Shown here: in pieces, positions 17,018 through 26,417 of the stretch
Layout of the letters: every line of letters begins with the position of its first letter
How positions within the stretch are numbered: the stretch's first letter is position 1
From: Cycloclasticus pugetii PS-1
GTDB lineage: Bacteria > Pseudomonadota > Gammaproteobacteria > Methylococcales > Cycloclasticaceae
NCBI RefSeq assembly: GCF_000384415.1
Contig: NZ_ARVU01000001.1
Span: 1,550,001-1,614,000 of the forward strand
DNA length: 64,000 bases
Reading direction: 5' to 3'
Translations under genes and position numbers: made by a program
The notes under the pieces: generated by a model
Seen by the model: only the letters and a program-made list of their open reading frames with translations
Database searches by the model: none
What the model was told of the DNA's origin: nothing

Positions 17018-18421
17018 TTAATACGCATTTTTAGAAACAAAGCCCTTGAAAATCGTTAAAAATATAATCTTTATATCTAACAAAATAGACCAGTTACTGA
17101 TATACCAGTGATCATACTCAATGCGTTTTTCCATTTTTTCCAAGGTGTCTGTTTCACCACGCCAACCATTAATTTGTGCCCAGCCAGTAATACCGGGTTT
17201 TACGGCATGCCTCAACATATAACCGCGAATTCTTGACCTGTACAACTCATTATGTGCAGCCGCATGAGGACGTGGCCCGACCACGGACATATCACCGAAT
17301 AAAACATTAAAAAACTGTGGTAACTCATCTAACGATGTCCGCCTAAGAAATCCTCCAAGCGGCGTAATACGACAATCATTTCTTGTCGCTTGTCTCACCA
17401 AATCACCATCATCCTCACAACTCATGGATCTAAACTTCCAAACGTAAATATCCTCGCCAGAAATACCATAACGTCGCTGTTTAAAAAACACAGGGCCGGG
17501 TGAAGTTGCTTTTACAGCCGCCGCTATAACGAGTAACAAAGGAGAAATCAACATCAAAATAAGCAACGATAGAATCACATCCTGTGATCGTTTTAGAAAA
17601 GCATCTATCCCATTAAAAGGTGTTTCGAACACACTAACAACCGGATGACCGCCCAAATTGCTCCATTGCCCATTAAATAATTGATAAGTATACAAGTCAG
17701 GGATGAGATAAACCGACGCAGTTGTGTCCGACAGGTCTAAAATCAGTTGTTTAATCCGTTGGTCCGCCTTCATTGGGAGCGTTATATAAACAATATCAAC
17801 GTCACCTGATTTAACTTTATCGACTAAAGATCTCGTGTCACCAATAATAAGATCGACCGCATGATCATCACGATTAATGGTTCGATCGTCATAAAGCCCT
17901 TCAATACGCATTCCCAAAAATGGCTTCGCTTGAATGTGTTTAATTATTTGCGACGACAGCTCATTAGCCCCAACGATAGAAACTTGCCGAGAGTTATAAC
18001 CTTGGCTTCTAAAATATTTGAGCACTAGGAAAAGCAAAGCACGCAAACTCAACAATACGATGGGGGTTACTAAAAACCAAGCTAACAAGATAAGTCTAGA
18101 AAAATCCGATGTTACCCTAAGGGTATAGCCCAATATCAACAAGCACAGTGTAACAACAAACCACACAAAACATAGGCGACGTACGAGCAAAATAAAATCA
18201 ACGCCGCGCCAAGATTGATACAACCTAGCTATCTCAGCCGCAAAACCAAAAACCAGAACGGCTATCAATGCCAGCAAGTTATACTGTGGAACCCAGTTAA
18301 CATTCCCAAAAAAACTCACTAGAAAGTAGAGCGAGAAGTAAATAACACTAACATCGAAAACTTTAAACAAAAGGGATAAATGGTGCAAATCCCTAATCAT
18401 GCCTCTTTTACTACCATCCAT
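17018..18421 (-). CDS. Undecaprenyl-phosphate sugar phosphotransferase (EPS initiation)
   Basis: A 467-residue membrane protein that transfers a sugar-1-phosphate (usually glucose) from UDP-sugar to undecaprenyl phosphate, the first step of repeat-unit synthesis. Five hydrophobic segments lie in the first ~285 residues, with a cytoplasmic Rossmann-like domain in between (SIVGANELSSQIIKHI). The C-terminal bacterial sugar transferase domain (residues ~275-467) has SPGPVFFKQRRYG, WKFRSM, TRNDCRITPLGGFLRRTSLDELPQFFNVL and SVVGPRPHA...KPGITGWAQINGWRGET. This corresponds to EpsB/WcaJ-type enzymes. It is the last gene on the EPS minus strand, 180 nt from the next, so it may be separately transcribed. 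Confidence 0.93.
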   Translation of the reverse strand: MDGSKRGMIRDLHHLSLLFKVFDVSVIYFSLYFLVSFFGNVNWVPQYNLLALIAVLVFGFAAEIARLYQSWRGVDFILLVRRLCFVWFVVTLCLLILGYTLRVTSDFSRLILLAWFLVTPIVLLSLRALLFLVLKYFRSQGYNSRQVSIVGANELSSQIIKHIQAKPFLGMRIEGLYDDRTINRDDHAVDLIIGDTRSLVDKVKSGDVDIVYITLPMKADQRIKQLILDLSDTTASVYLIPDLYTYQLFNGQWSNLGGHPVVSVFETPFNGIDAFLKRSQDVILSLLILMLISPLLLVIAAAVKATSPGPVFFKQRRYGISGEDIYVWKFRSMSCEDDGDLVRQATRNDCRITPLGGFLRRTSLDELPQFFNVLFGDMSVVGPRPHAAAHNELYRSRIRGYMLRHAVKPGITGWAQINGWRGETDTLEKMEKRIEYDHWYISNWSILLDIKIIFLTIFKGFVSKNAY

Positions 18422-18505
18422 AGCCTACCCTACCCTCACACTACTCAACTAAACTGCGACCAAAGACCATACGTTTGACGCTCTTCCTTATACACTTATA
18501 TTTTA

Positions 18506-18520
18506 GTCTTAATTTAAGAC
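18506..18520. repeat. Short perfect palindrome upstream of sugar transferase
   Basis: GTCTTAA-T-TTAAGAC, 7-bp arms with 1-nt spacer, in the 180-nt gap before the initiating transferase gene. It could be a regulator site; nothing else in the gap is recognised. Confidence 0.4.
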
Positions 18521-18601
18521 CGCTGCTATTGTACCTAATGACTAAAATCAAACAATTTTGTTGACCTTGCTAGGAAAACGGTGAGCTGACTCACTTTACG
18601 A

Positions 18602-19744
18602 CTACTTTATTAAGACAGACTGATAAACTTCAAAAGTTTGCTTTGCAATTTTATACCAATTATATTTCTCACCAACCCAGGCACGAATCTTATCGCGCTC
18701 CAGCTGTTCATAAGCTTTCAGGCTAAACTCTACAAGTTTATTTGTTAACTGTTCTATATTGCCTAGCTCAAAATAGCATTCTTCAGGTAGACCGACTTCT
18801 AAATTTGCAGGAATATTACTTGCGACACAAGGTAGTCCATAACCTAAAGCTTCTAACAGTGCTATTGGCAGGCCCTCATGAGATGACGGTAAAACAAACA
18901 TACCTGCATTGGTGAGCAACTTTTTAAGAGGCTCTCCTGTTAAAAAGCCAGTTGATATAATATTAGGTGTATTCATGCATTGAGATACTACTTGATTACT
19001 GTAATCATCAGGGTGGTCTGAAGATCCAACTAAAACCAACTTCCATCCTTCGAGGTCAGCTTTCTTAAATGCACGGATCAAATCGAGATGTCGTTTCTCC
19101 GGCACCAACCGACTGACCATTAATATGTATTTATACTTAGTCAATCCATAATTTTGCAGGGCAACTTTTGATTTGGACAACTCCTGTAAAACCACACCAT
19201 TAGGAATTAAAAATGACTCTACTGCATGATTTTTTTTGACAAGGTTAGCAATTGTTTCAGAGATAACAATGGTTGCATGTGAATATTTCACACCCCACTT
19301 TTCACCTAACCGTAACATAAGCTTTGCGAAGCCGCCCCATTTCAAACGGTCATAATCAGGTCCATGGTGTGTTACTACTACGCGCAAACATAACAATCTT
19401 GCTAATGGAGTCATTAGTGATGGGCCTATCGCTTGTATATGCAAAATATCCGGCCTTTTAATCGCCGCATAAAGTACTCCAAGAAATGTATGTATGATCG
19501 CCTCTAACCCTTTTGACTTTGGAGACCACAAAGAAACAAACCTAACACCTTTCCACCTGCTACCACTCTCCTGTTGCTGATATGGCTTTCTGACAATTGC
19601 TTCGACTTCACAACCAAGCTCAACCAGTAAAGGGCCTAGGTTTTCAACATGCGTTTCAACACCACCTTGTACTTGGGGAAATCCTCGTAACCCTAACATC
19701 ATCACTCGTATAGGGCGGTTTACTATAGAATTACTGAGATTCAT
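18602..19744 (-). CDS. Family 4 glycosyltransferase
   Basis: A 380-residue GT-B glycosyltransferase that adds a sugar to the lipid-linked repeat unit in the cytoplasm. The N-terminal domain opens with VMMLGLRGFPQVQGGVETHVENL, the acceptor-side signature of retaining GT4 enzymes. The C-terminal domain has VSRLVPEKRHLDLIRAF, STGFLTGEPL and the nucleotide-sugar site SSHEGLPIALLEALGYGLPCVAS (E-x7-E). It starts in a 4-nt overlap with the preceding gene at 19741-19744, so it is translationally coupled. The sugar and linkage are unknown. Confidence 0.92.
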   Translation of the reverse strand: MNLSNSIVNRPIRVMMLGLRGFPQVQGGVETHVENLGPLLVELGCEVEAIVRKPYQQQESGSRWKGVRFVSLWSPKSKGLEAIIHTFLGVLYAAIKRPDILHIQAIGPSLMTPLARLLCLRVVVTHHGPDYDRLKWGGFAKLMLRLGEKWGVKYSHATIVISETIANLVKKNHAVESFLIPNGVVLQELSKSKVALQNYGLTKYKYILMVSRLVPEKRHLDLIRAFKKADLEGWKLVLVGSSDHPDDYSNQVVSQCMNTPNIISTGFLTGEPLKKLLTNAGMFVLPSSHEGLPIALLEALGYGLPCVASNIPANLEVGLPEECYFELGNIEQLTNKLVEFSLKAYEQLERDKIRAWVGEKYNWYKIAKQTFEVYQSVLIK

Positions 19745-20847
19745 TTCTTAAATACCCCAAGCACATCCGATGCCAAGGTGGACCAACTGTACTCTTTTTT
19801 AAGTAATAGTCGCCCTCTCTTTCCCATTTCAGATGCAAGCTGTGGTTTAGTTAACAACCCCAATATTTTATCTTTCATTGATTCAAAATCATTGGGTTTT
19901 ACCAGCAAACCTGTTTCGTTTTCAATCACTAGATCTCTGTAGAATAAGAAGTCCCAGACTACGACTGGCAACTCCATTGCCATTGCTTCTAAGCAGGTAC
20001 CTGGCAGGCCTTCATAATAAGAAGTAGACGCATAGATACTGCTACGATTGTAATACCCTAGCATCTCAGAGAAAGGAACTTTTCCTGTCAGCAATATATT
20101 ATTAGGGTGAAGAGACAAGGCTTCTCTTACATAAGCATCGTCATCACCATAACCAACAATGCAAATCTTAATATTTGATTTTTTTTCAATCAGTTGCAGA
20201 CAAAGTTCAACCATCGCTCGGCTACCTTTACGAAACTCAATGCGTCCACAAAAAAGCACATCGATATCTTTTTTAACGGCCATATCTGGTGTAAACAAGT
20301 TCACATCGGCACCATTAGGTATTACCGTAACAGGCCCTTTAAAGCCATAAGCCAATACCTCCTGCCTTCCCTGCTCTGTTAGTGTAATGACCTTACTAGT
20401 TAACCCAAAAATATGGCGTTCCATCCACGACTTGACCACTAGAGAACTTTTACTCCACTGACTATTGAAGTGCCTAGTAGGATAAAACTGGCCTGACATA
20501 CCTAGGTATGTAGTGTGAGCAGTAAGAACAACCGGGATCTTCCTTGGCAGAAAAAGCCCCGGAATAAGTGGTGGGAAGTGAAAATTTACCCACTGTATTT
20601 TCTCTTGTTTATATAACTTAATTATTACATATCGAGCTTTCACACCCCATAAAAGAAGATTAAACCGACTTGAACTAAATGGAATATGAATAATTTCAAC
20701 GCCCTTATAACTACGAAACTCATAGTGTTCATCACCAGTTATTAAATATACTGGAGGGTGTTTATCTGGCAAATTGGATAAAAATGAATCTAAGTAACGC
20801 GCTATACCGCCGACGCCATAAAACTGAGGATATACGATTGCAATCAC
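19741..20847 (-). CDS. Family 4 glycosyltransferase
   Basis: A 368-residue GT-B glycosyltransferase: YPQFYGVGGIARYLDSFLSNL at the N-terminus, VLFCGRIEFRKGSRAMVELC and TSYYEGLPGTCLEAMAMELPVVVWD in the C-terminal domain, with the E-x7-E nucleotide-sugar motif. Its start overlaps the upstream gene by 4 nt and its stop overlaps the next, so three glycosyltransferases form a coupled block (18602-22034). The substrate is unknown. Confidence 0.92.
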   Translation of the reverse strand: MIAIVYPQFYGVGGIARYLDSFLSNLPDKHPPVYLITGDEHYEFRSYKGVEIIHIPFSSSRFNLLLWGVKARYVIIKLYKQEKIQWVNFHFPPLIPGLFLPRKIPVVLTAHTTYLGMSGQFYPTRHFNSQWSKSSLVVKSWMERHIFGLTSKVITLTEQGRQEVLAYGFKGPVTVIPNGADVNLFTPDMAVKKDIDVLFCGRIEFRKGSRAMVELCLQLIEKKSNIKICIVGYGDDDAYVREALSLHPNNILLTGKVPFSEMLGYYNRSSIYASTSYYEGLPGTCLEAMAMELPVVVWDFLFYRDLVIENETGLLVKPNDFESMKDKILGLLTKPQLASEMGKRGRLLLKKEYSWSTLASDVLGVFKK

Positions 20848-22034
20848 TTTAGATTCCCCAATATAAGGTTAAGCTCACCAATTAAACGTTCCCACCTATA
20901 ACCAGAAATAATTTTTTCCCTAGCTTCATATTGCATCTGTGACATAACCTTAGAATCTTTAAATGTATTGCACACTGCTCGAGCAAGCGCTTTAGGGTTT
21001 TGCGGTTCGACCAATACACCATCCTTACCATTGCTCACAACTTCAGGAATCCCGCCGACAGCAGATGCAACCAAACAACTACCTGAAGCCATAGCTTCAA
21101 GTATCACCAAGCCAAATGGTTCCTGCCAAACTGAAGGAAAAACAACCATATCTGCTACTGAGTATAAGTATTTTAATTTTATATGTGGCAAATATCCCGT
21201 GAATAAAATTGCATCACTAACTGGCTCAGCCAAGCTCACTAACTCCTTCTCATAATCAGTTTTAGCTGCCCCACCAAAAAAAGACGAACCAGTAATAATC
21301 AAGAACGTATCTGGCATTTGACGATGAATCTCTTGAAATGCCTCTATAAGCACATGCACTCCCTTCACCGGAGACAGCCTCCCCACATAAAGCAAATAGC
21401 GACTATTTTCTTTTAAATCAACTATATCCACTAACTCTTGTTTTGCTTTATCACCGTATGGCTTAAAAACCTCTGGATCAGTTGCGTTTAAAATTACGCG
21501 AAAACGATCTGCGTATTCAGGAAAACAAGTCACTGCTTGCTTACGAATATAGTCGCTTACACACAATATTATATCTACTTTAGCTAGTGTTCGACGATAA
21601 AAAGGACGAAATATCCGACTAGACAGATGATCATTATGCATATGCAACACAATTTTCTGCCGCTTCTGTTTACTCAACATAAACAATACATTAGGCTCAT
21701 TATGAAGGTATACAATATCGAACTCCTTCACAACTTTCGACACCCGACGGCCATACGAAACTACATTTTGTATTTTAGCAATATAACGTAGCGGATTCTT
21801 CCAAGTCAGCTTTTCTTTTATCTTGTAAAAAAAACTCTCTGCCGCAGTCCAAGGAATTCCAATATATTCAATCCCTTCATGCCCTTTTACACCTGCAGGA
21901 CGAGAAACAATAGTAACTTTATTATCCTCAGATAATAAACGATGCGATACTTCATCAACCCAATGTTCGACCGCCCCACCTTGAACAGGTGGAACAGGCA
22001 ACAACTCTGGCACTACAATAGCTAAAGATTTCAT
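20844..22034 (-). CDS. Family 4 glycosyltransferase
   Basis: A 396-residue GT-B enzyme. The N-terminal PELLPVPPVQGGAVEHWVDEV and the C-terminal YVGRLSPVKGVHVLIEAF and FPSVWQEPFGLVILEAMASGSCLVAS show a retaining GT4 type. It contributes one sugar to the repeat unit. It is separated by 23 nt from the secreted protein upstream. Coupled with the two downstream glycosyltransferases by 4-nt overlaps. Confidence 0.92.
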   Translation of the reverse strand: MKSLAIVVPELLPVPPVQGGAVEHWVDEVSHRLLSEDNKVTIVSRPAGVKGHEGIEYIGIPWTAAESFFYKIKEKLTWKNPLRYIAKIQNVVSYGRRVSKVVKEFDIVYLHNEPNVLFMLSKQKRQKIVLHMHNDHLSSRIFRPFYRRTLAKVDIILCVSDYIRKQAVTCFPEYADRFRVILNATDPEVFKPYGDKAKQELVDIVDLKENSRYLLYVGRLSPVKGVHVLIEAFQEIHRQMPDTFLIITGSSFFGGAAKTDYEKELVSLAEPVSDAILFTGYLPHIKLKYLYSVADMVVFPSVWQEPFGLVILEAMASGSCLVASAVGGIPEVVSNGKDGVLVEPQNPKALARAVCNTFKDSKVMSQMQYEAREKIISGYRWERLIGELNLILGNLK

Positions 22035-22057
22035 TACTTTCCTACCTATACTTTATA

Positions 22058-23116
22058 CTAAAGACATGGTGCAACCAGGCTCGGGCAGCCCGACTCTAAA
22101 CCACCAACCGGATCAGAATGCCAGTCAAATTTATTAAAATAATCAATAACATCCTGCCAATAATCCGTCCCATTCCATGGCTCAGCAGTACGCCGCAACC
22201 AAAACATGTAATTCGGCTTCAACTTACTCATTGCAAACTTATGAATTGACGCAACCGATGGCCTATTTTTTATGCCTTCACCACCAGTTGAAGATTGATA
22301 ATTGTGATAATCAACAGCCATGCCAATTGGTATCGCACCAGCAATTTTAGGGTAGTAAGAATAAACACCTTGCTCTAGGTGTCTATTCTGGGAATACACA
22401 TCTGGCCCACCCATACCAATACCGTAAGCTATTAACGTGTCAGTTACTTCATTAAGGGAAGATTCAGGGTAATTAACATATTGAATAACTGTTGTATTTG
22501 GAAAGCTGATCTTTGCCGCCCTGGCAACTCTAAGCATACCTGTAATATATTCTTTTATATGCGCTTTATGCCATTTCGGCTCATTACGACTGGGAGATGT
22601 TTCTTCAAAATTTATTGCTTCTAGCTGAGAATTCCTGTCAAATTCTTCTCCCAATGCAGCAACCAATGCAATCAATCGTTCCTGTACCTTATGGTTGTAG
22701 TAAGCAACGTTATAACCTTTACCTGTGTTAATAGGATAAACTCCACCGTCATACTCGTTAGTGAGCAAATAATCAGGAACAAATTTTTCATTCGTTACAA
22801 ATGATTCAGCCTGCACTGACAAAATGAGATACTTATCTATTATCTTTAGGTTCGCAAGGTCATTTCTAATCTCGGAGAAATCATAAACACCAAATTGTGG
22901 CTCCAATTTGTTCCAAAAATATTTCTTCTGTACACCTCTAAATATCGGGTTGGCGCGTAACTCCCTCATTACGGAGTAAAAATATCTTGGCTCATCCTGA
23001 TTCGGGTACACATAAATATAATGACCAGGGTGCCACTTCGTTTCAGCACTCGTCTGAAGTGACAAAAAAAGCATACAAAATAGCACAGTAAACATAATTG
23101 TATTTTTAAACTGCAT
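22058..23116 (-). CDS. Secreted protein, putative TIM-barrel glycoside hydrolase-like
   Basis: A 352-residue protein with a signal peptide (FTVLFCMLFLSLQTSAETKW, cleavage after ~residue 24), so periplasmic or exported. The body begins HYIYVYPNQDEPRYF and has WNKLEPQFGVYDFSEI and LEAINFEETSPSR, a layout like TIM-barrel glycoside hydrolases with glutamate catalysts (WNxLEPxxGxYDF is common in GH-A type proteins). No family number can be given. Inside an EPS locus it may trim or cleave the polysaccharide. It could also be non-catalytic. The C-terminus (LESGCPSLVAPCL) has two cysteines. Confidence 0.6.
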   Translation of the reverse strand: MQFKNTIMFTVLFCMLFLSLQTSAETKWHPGHYIYVYPNQDEPRYFYSVMRELRANPIFRGVQKKYFWNKLEPQFGVYDFSEIRNDLANLKIIDKYLILSVQAESFVTNEKFVPDYLLTNEYDGGVYPINTGKGYNVAYYNHKVQERLIALVAALGEEFDRNSQLEAINFEETSPSRNEPKWHKAHIKEYITGMLRVARAAKISFPNTTVIQYVNYPESSLNEVTDTLIAYGIGMGGPDVYSQNRHLEQGVYSYYPKIAGAIPIGMAVDYHNYQSSTGGEGIKNRPSVASIHKFAMSKLKPNYMFWLRRTAEPWNGTDYWQDVIDYFNKFDWHSDPVGGLESGCPSLVAPCL

Positions 23117-23169
23117 TGTGATCCTTTTTTTTTACAAAAAATCCTATTAATTCTCTCACTCAAACCTCT

Positions 23170-23673
23170 CTATGATTTCTTAGGTTTAATAATAGCTGGA
23201 ACTCCAACCGCGATATGTAATGTCGGAACATTTGAAATCACAACGGCATTTGCACCAATATCTACATTATCCCCAATAGTGACTTGACCTAGGATTTTTG
23301 CACCGGCACCAATGTTTACGTTAGAACCAATAATAGGTGCCTCTAAAGGACTGCTCATTTGTCGATTACCAATCGTTACTTCTTGTCGAATGACACAATC
23401 ATCACCAATTGAAGAAGCGCCGTGAATGACAATACTTCCAAAGTGTTCTATGACTAATCTACGACCAATTTCAGCTTTAACACCGATATGAATACCGAAA
23501 AAAATTTCAGATAGTTTAGATAGAAACAAATGAATTGCCCCCCAGGGTAATCGAATAAACTTAGATGTATATTTAAATCTAGCATGACCAAAACGATATA
23601 TTTGTAATGCCCAAAACCCTTGGGCTAAAAGTCCTTCACGGTAGACAGTCAAATCATCGAAAAAATATTTCAT
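23170..23673 (-). CDS. Serine-acetyltransferase-like hexapeptide acyltransferase
   Basis: A 167-residue left-handed beta-helix protein related to CysE/WcaB-type acetyltransferases. The hexapeptide repeats run from about residue 80 (IGVKAEIGRRLVIEHFGSIVIHGASSIGDDCVIRQEVTIGN) to 160 (GSNVNIGAGAKILGQVTIGDNVDIGANAVVISNVP). The catalytic His is in IEHFG. It probably O-acetylates a sugar of the polysaccharide. It lies between the secreted protein and a glycosyltransferase, within 16-54 nt of each. Confidence 0.85.
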   Translation of the reverse strand: MKYFFDDLTVYREGLLAQGFWALQIYRFGHARFKYTSKFIRLPWGAIHLFLSKLSEIFFGIHIGVKAEIGRRLVIEHFGSIVIHGASSIGDDCVIRQEVTIGNRQMSSPLEAPIIGSNVNIGAGAKILGQVTIGDNVDIGANAVVISNVPTLHIAVGVPAIIKPKKS

Positions 23674-23688
23674 AATTGACTCTCTGTG

Positions 23689-24918
23689 CTATAGATCATT
23701 CGGAATCAGTGACTTATATGTGCCAGCTAAATTTGAAGCTAATTTGTTGTAATTCCGAACATCATTGACGTAAGTCTTGCCCTTTGCACTCATTACTTCG
23801 CGTTGATTAGGGTTATTCATTAAATCAAGCACTGCTTCAGCGAAAGTTGACGGTGCTAATGTTACACACACTCCTGCCCCACTTTCTAAAATCACTTGAG
23901 CCTGATCAGGATTATCATTTACAACAACAGGCACCCCTAAGGCCATATACTCGACTGCTTTAGTCGGTGATGCACTATCGAGTAAAAAACTTCTCGGAAA
24001 AGGTGACAAACCTAAGTCAGCATTGCGAACATAGCTCCATGCCTGTGTTGTCGGCAACCACCCAGTCCAAATCACATTTGAACTAACCCCTAGTTTCTCT
24101 GTTTGTTTTTTTAACCATTCTCTATGATCCTTATCTTCGGTATCACCCACCAATACTAATATAATGCTTGGTATTTCTCGCTTGATAAGGGTTAACATTT
24201 GAAAAAGAATTTCTATTTTCCTCACGCGATCTAATGTTCCCAAATAGACCAAAACTTGCTTGCCTTCAAGGCGTAAATCATCAAGTAATGGAGCATCACC
24301 TAGCTCAGCTAACTCTGTGTCGACACCCATTGGTACAGGTGTCATATTAGACATAGCGACACCATATTTAGCTATGTCGAGTTGCATCTGACGACTTTGT
24401 ACAAAAACATGACCTGCTCTTGGTAAAATAATTCGGTATAACAGCCATTTCCCCAGATTACCTTGTAGCAAGGGAAACCAGAAACGCATACCCCCTTTTA
24501 AACCACGGGCTTTTGCTCGATCAATTTGTCCTTCGGATTGTGGATATGACAACCAATAATAAAAAGGTATTCTTTTTATTCTTGCGACAACCAATGCTAC
24601 GAGTGCGATTACTGACATATCACGTACTTGAATAGCATTATATTTATCCCGGTCAACAGCTAGCAATACTTTAAATTGATGCCAAAACTTGAACAAATAC
24701 TGTCCCGCACGATTTCGTGGTACATTACATAGAATAGCTTTACCTCCCTTCCAATCTGATATCTTTTGCTCTTTTGATTCGAAATCTCGCTCAGTTACCA
24801 AATCAGAAGTTATGCCATATCTAGGTAAATATTTCCCAAACAGCACAAGTAGATCTGACCTAAATGTTGGCCATTGTTCAGCGGTTAAGTAAAGTATATG
24901 AAGTTGTTTTCTATTCAT
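23689..24918 (-). CDS. Glycosyltransferase (GT4-like)
   Basis: A 409-residue glycosyltransferase, diverged in its N-terminal half (HILYLTAEQWPTFRSDLLVLFGKYLPRYG). The C-terminal GT-B domain has LVYLGTLDRVRKIEILFQML, GDTEDKDHREWLKKQTEKLGVSS and LSPFPRSFLLDSASPTKAVEYMALGVPVVVND with the expected glutamate. It overlaps the polymerase gene by 4 nt. Acceptor and donor are unknown. Confidence 0.86.
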   Translation of the reverse strand: MNRKQLHILYLTAEQWPTFRSDLLVLFGKYLPRYGITSDLVTERDFESKEQKISDWKGGKAILCNVPRNRAGQYLFKFWHQFKVLLAVDRDKYNAIQVRDMSVIALVALVVARIKRIPFYYWLSYPQSEGQIDRAKARGLKGGMRFWFPLLQGNLGKWLLYRIILPRAGHVFVQSRQMQLDIAKYGVAMSNMTPVPMGVDTELAELGDAPLLDDLRLEGKQVLVYLGTLDRVRKIEILFQMLTLIKREIPSIILVLVGDTEDKDHREWLKKQTEKLGVSSNVIWTGWLPTTQAWSYVRNADLGLSPFPRSFLLDSASPTKAVEYMALGVPVVVNDNPDQAQVILESGAGVCVTLAPSTFAEAVLDLMNNPNQREVMSAKGKTYVNDVRNYNKLASNLAGTYKSLIPNDL

Positions 24919-26417
24919 GATTTTTTTCTGGCTCTGCGGGTATTAATACTGTTGCCAATGAGATCGTTACGATTGAGTAAATAGCCCAGGTACCCTAATA
25001 CAATGGCATAAATTAACTCCATAGAAATAAGATTAACTATCGAATCAGAGTAAAACATGCTCAAGAAAAATAATGATATTGAAGCTTGAATTGCTAATGC
25101 ATCAGCTTTCACTGACTCTTCACTAACTGAGTTATAGAGATTTCCTGCCGCACACCAAGCAGCAATAAAAACACTTATAAAAAGAAGACATCCGAGTAAC
25201 CCAACATCCCAAAGTAATGTAGAAATGGCTGTTAGATTGATCCCATAATTAATATATTGATTACCAATATGCCCACCTAACGATCCCTCTGAAGTATACG
25301 AGCTACCCAAGCCATTGCCGAATAGAAAACTCATCGGTTCATGCCAATTATTTTGAGAAAACCAAAATGTAACTGATGTCATACGGTTAAGGTATTGTCC
25401 TGAAGAATACCCTTGATCTCCAACGTTATAGCGTAACGTTGAATTAATAACATCACCAAATGAACTACCCATAATCACAGTTATATATAAGTGCGCTAAA
25501 GCTGACGTCAGTAATGCTATTACCAATATTGAAAGTAAAAACTTCAGTGGTGATTTAACAAAATCTTTACGTAATAAAATAAATCCAACTATCGGTAACA
25601 TTATTACTGCAATTTTTGTTTCTCCCATCCCTATCGGCAACAAACAAATAAATGTAAGCATATAAAAAACATTATTTTTAATTAACTTTAACCGCCAACG
25701 TGCCACAAGAAATGATAAAACCATAAAAAGATAGATGACCATCACTGAGTTTGGACTACCGCCCTGCAAATTAGCACCAAATGTTCCAGCAATAACATCA
25801 GTAGTTTCACTCGAGAGTTCAAGTCCACCTCTTTGAGGAACTAATACCAGCAATTGATACAACGCAAATGGGAATTGTAATAAGCCTACAACAAGCAAGA
25901 AAATAAACCATTGCTTGTAGTCTTTTATTTGAAACGCAATTAATGTTAGCGCCATCATCAAGCCAAAAGATTGAAAATAACGTTTAAACCCCGCCACAAA
26001 TTCAGTTGCCGAATACCACTGAACAATGCTTACCAAAACTGTATACAACATTAACAATAGTGCCAACTTTAGAAAAAGCGGTGCTTTATTCTTTGATGTC
26101 CACATCATATTCTGTAACGATGGAACCATCAGCAACATGCTAAAACCAGAGACAACCCATGCTAGTTTACTTAAAAGAGGGTTAGCAGAGAGTATGCCGA
26201 ATACAAAACCTATCACTAAGACTAACCAAACTACTTGTTTCGGCAAAAAAAGCAATACTAGCCCGATCAGCAAGCCCGCTCCTAAAACAGTTTTAATTGG
26301 ATCTCCTAAACTTGCTAATAGCCCATATAACACTGCAATAAAACTTATACTGAGCAGTATTGCTGCAAATTTCAGATACTTCAGGCCCTGACTATTTTTA
26401 GTTGCAAATGCTAGCAC
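24915..26417 (-). CDS. O-antigen polymerase/Wzy-like EPS polymerase
   Basis: A 500-residue integral membrane protein with about eleven predicted helices and a long periplasmic loop around residues 315-410 (SSFGDVINSTLRYNVGDQGYSS...FLFGNGLGSSYTSEGS), typical of O-antigen ligase/Wzy-type proteins. It likely polymerises repeat units delivered by the flippase at the periplasmic face. As with most Wzy proteins, sequence identity is low and the call rests on topology and neighbourhood. Confidence 0.78.
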   Translation of the reverse strand: MLAFATKNSQGLKYLKFAAILLSISFIAVLYGLLASLGDPIKTVLGAGLLIGLVLLFLPKQVVWLVLVIGFVFGILSANPLLSKLAWVVSGFSMLLMVPSLQNMMWTSKNKAPLFLKLALLLMLYTVLVSIVQWYSATEFVAGFKRYFQSFGLMMALTLIAFQIKDYKQWFIFLLVVGLLQFPFALYQLLVLVPQRGGLELSSETTDVIAGTFGANLQGGSPNSVMVIYLFMVLSFLVARWRLKLIKNNVFYMLTFICLLPIGMGETKIAVIMLPIVGFILLRKDFVKSPLKFLLSILVIALLTSALAHLYITVIMGSSFGDVINSTLRYNVGDQGYSSGQYLNRMTSVTFWFSQNNWHEPMSFLFGNGLGSSYTSEGSLGGHIGNQYINYGINLTAISTLLWDVGLLGCLLFISVFIAAWCAAGNLYNSVSEESVKADALAIQASISLFFLSMFYSDSIVNLISMELIYAIVLGYLGYLLNRNDLIGNSINTRRARKKS

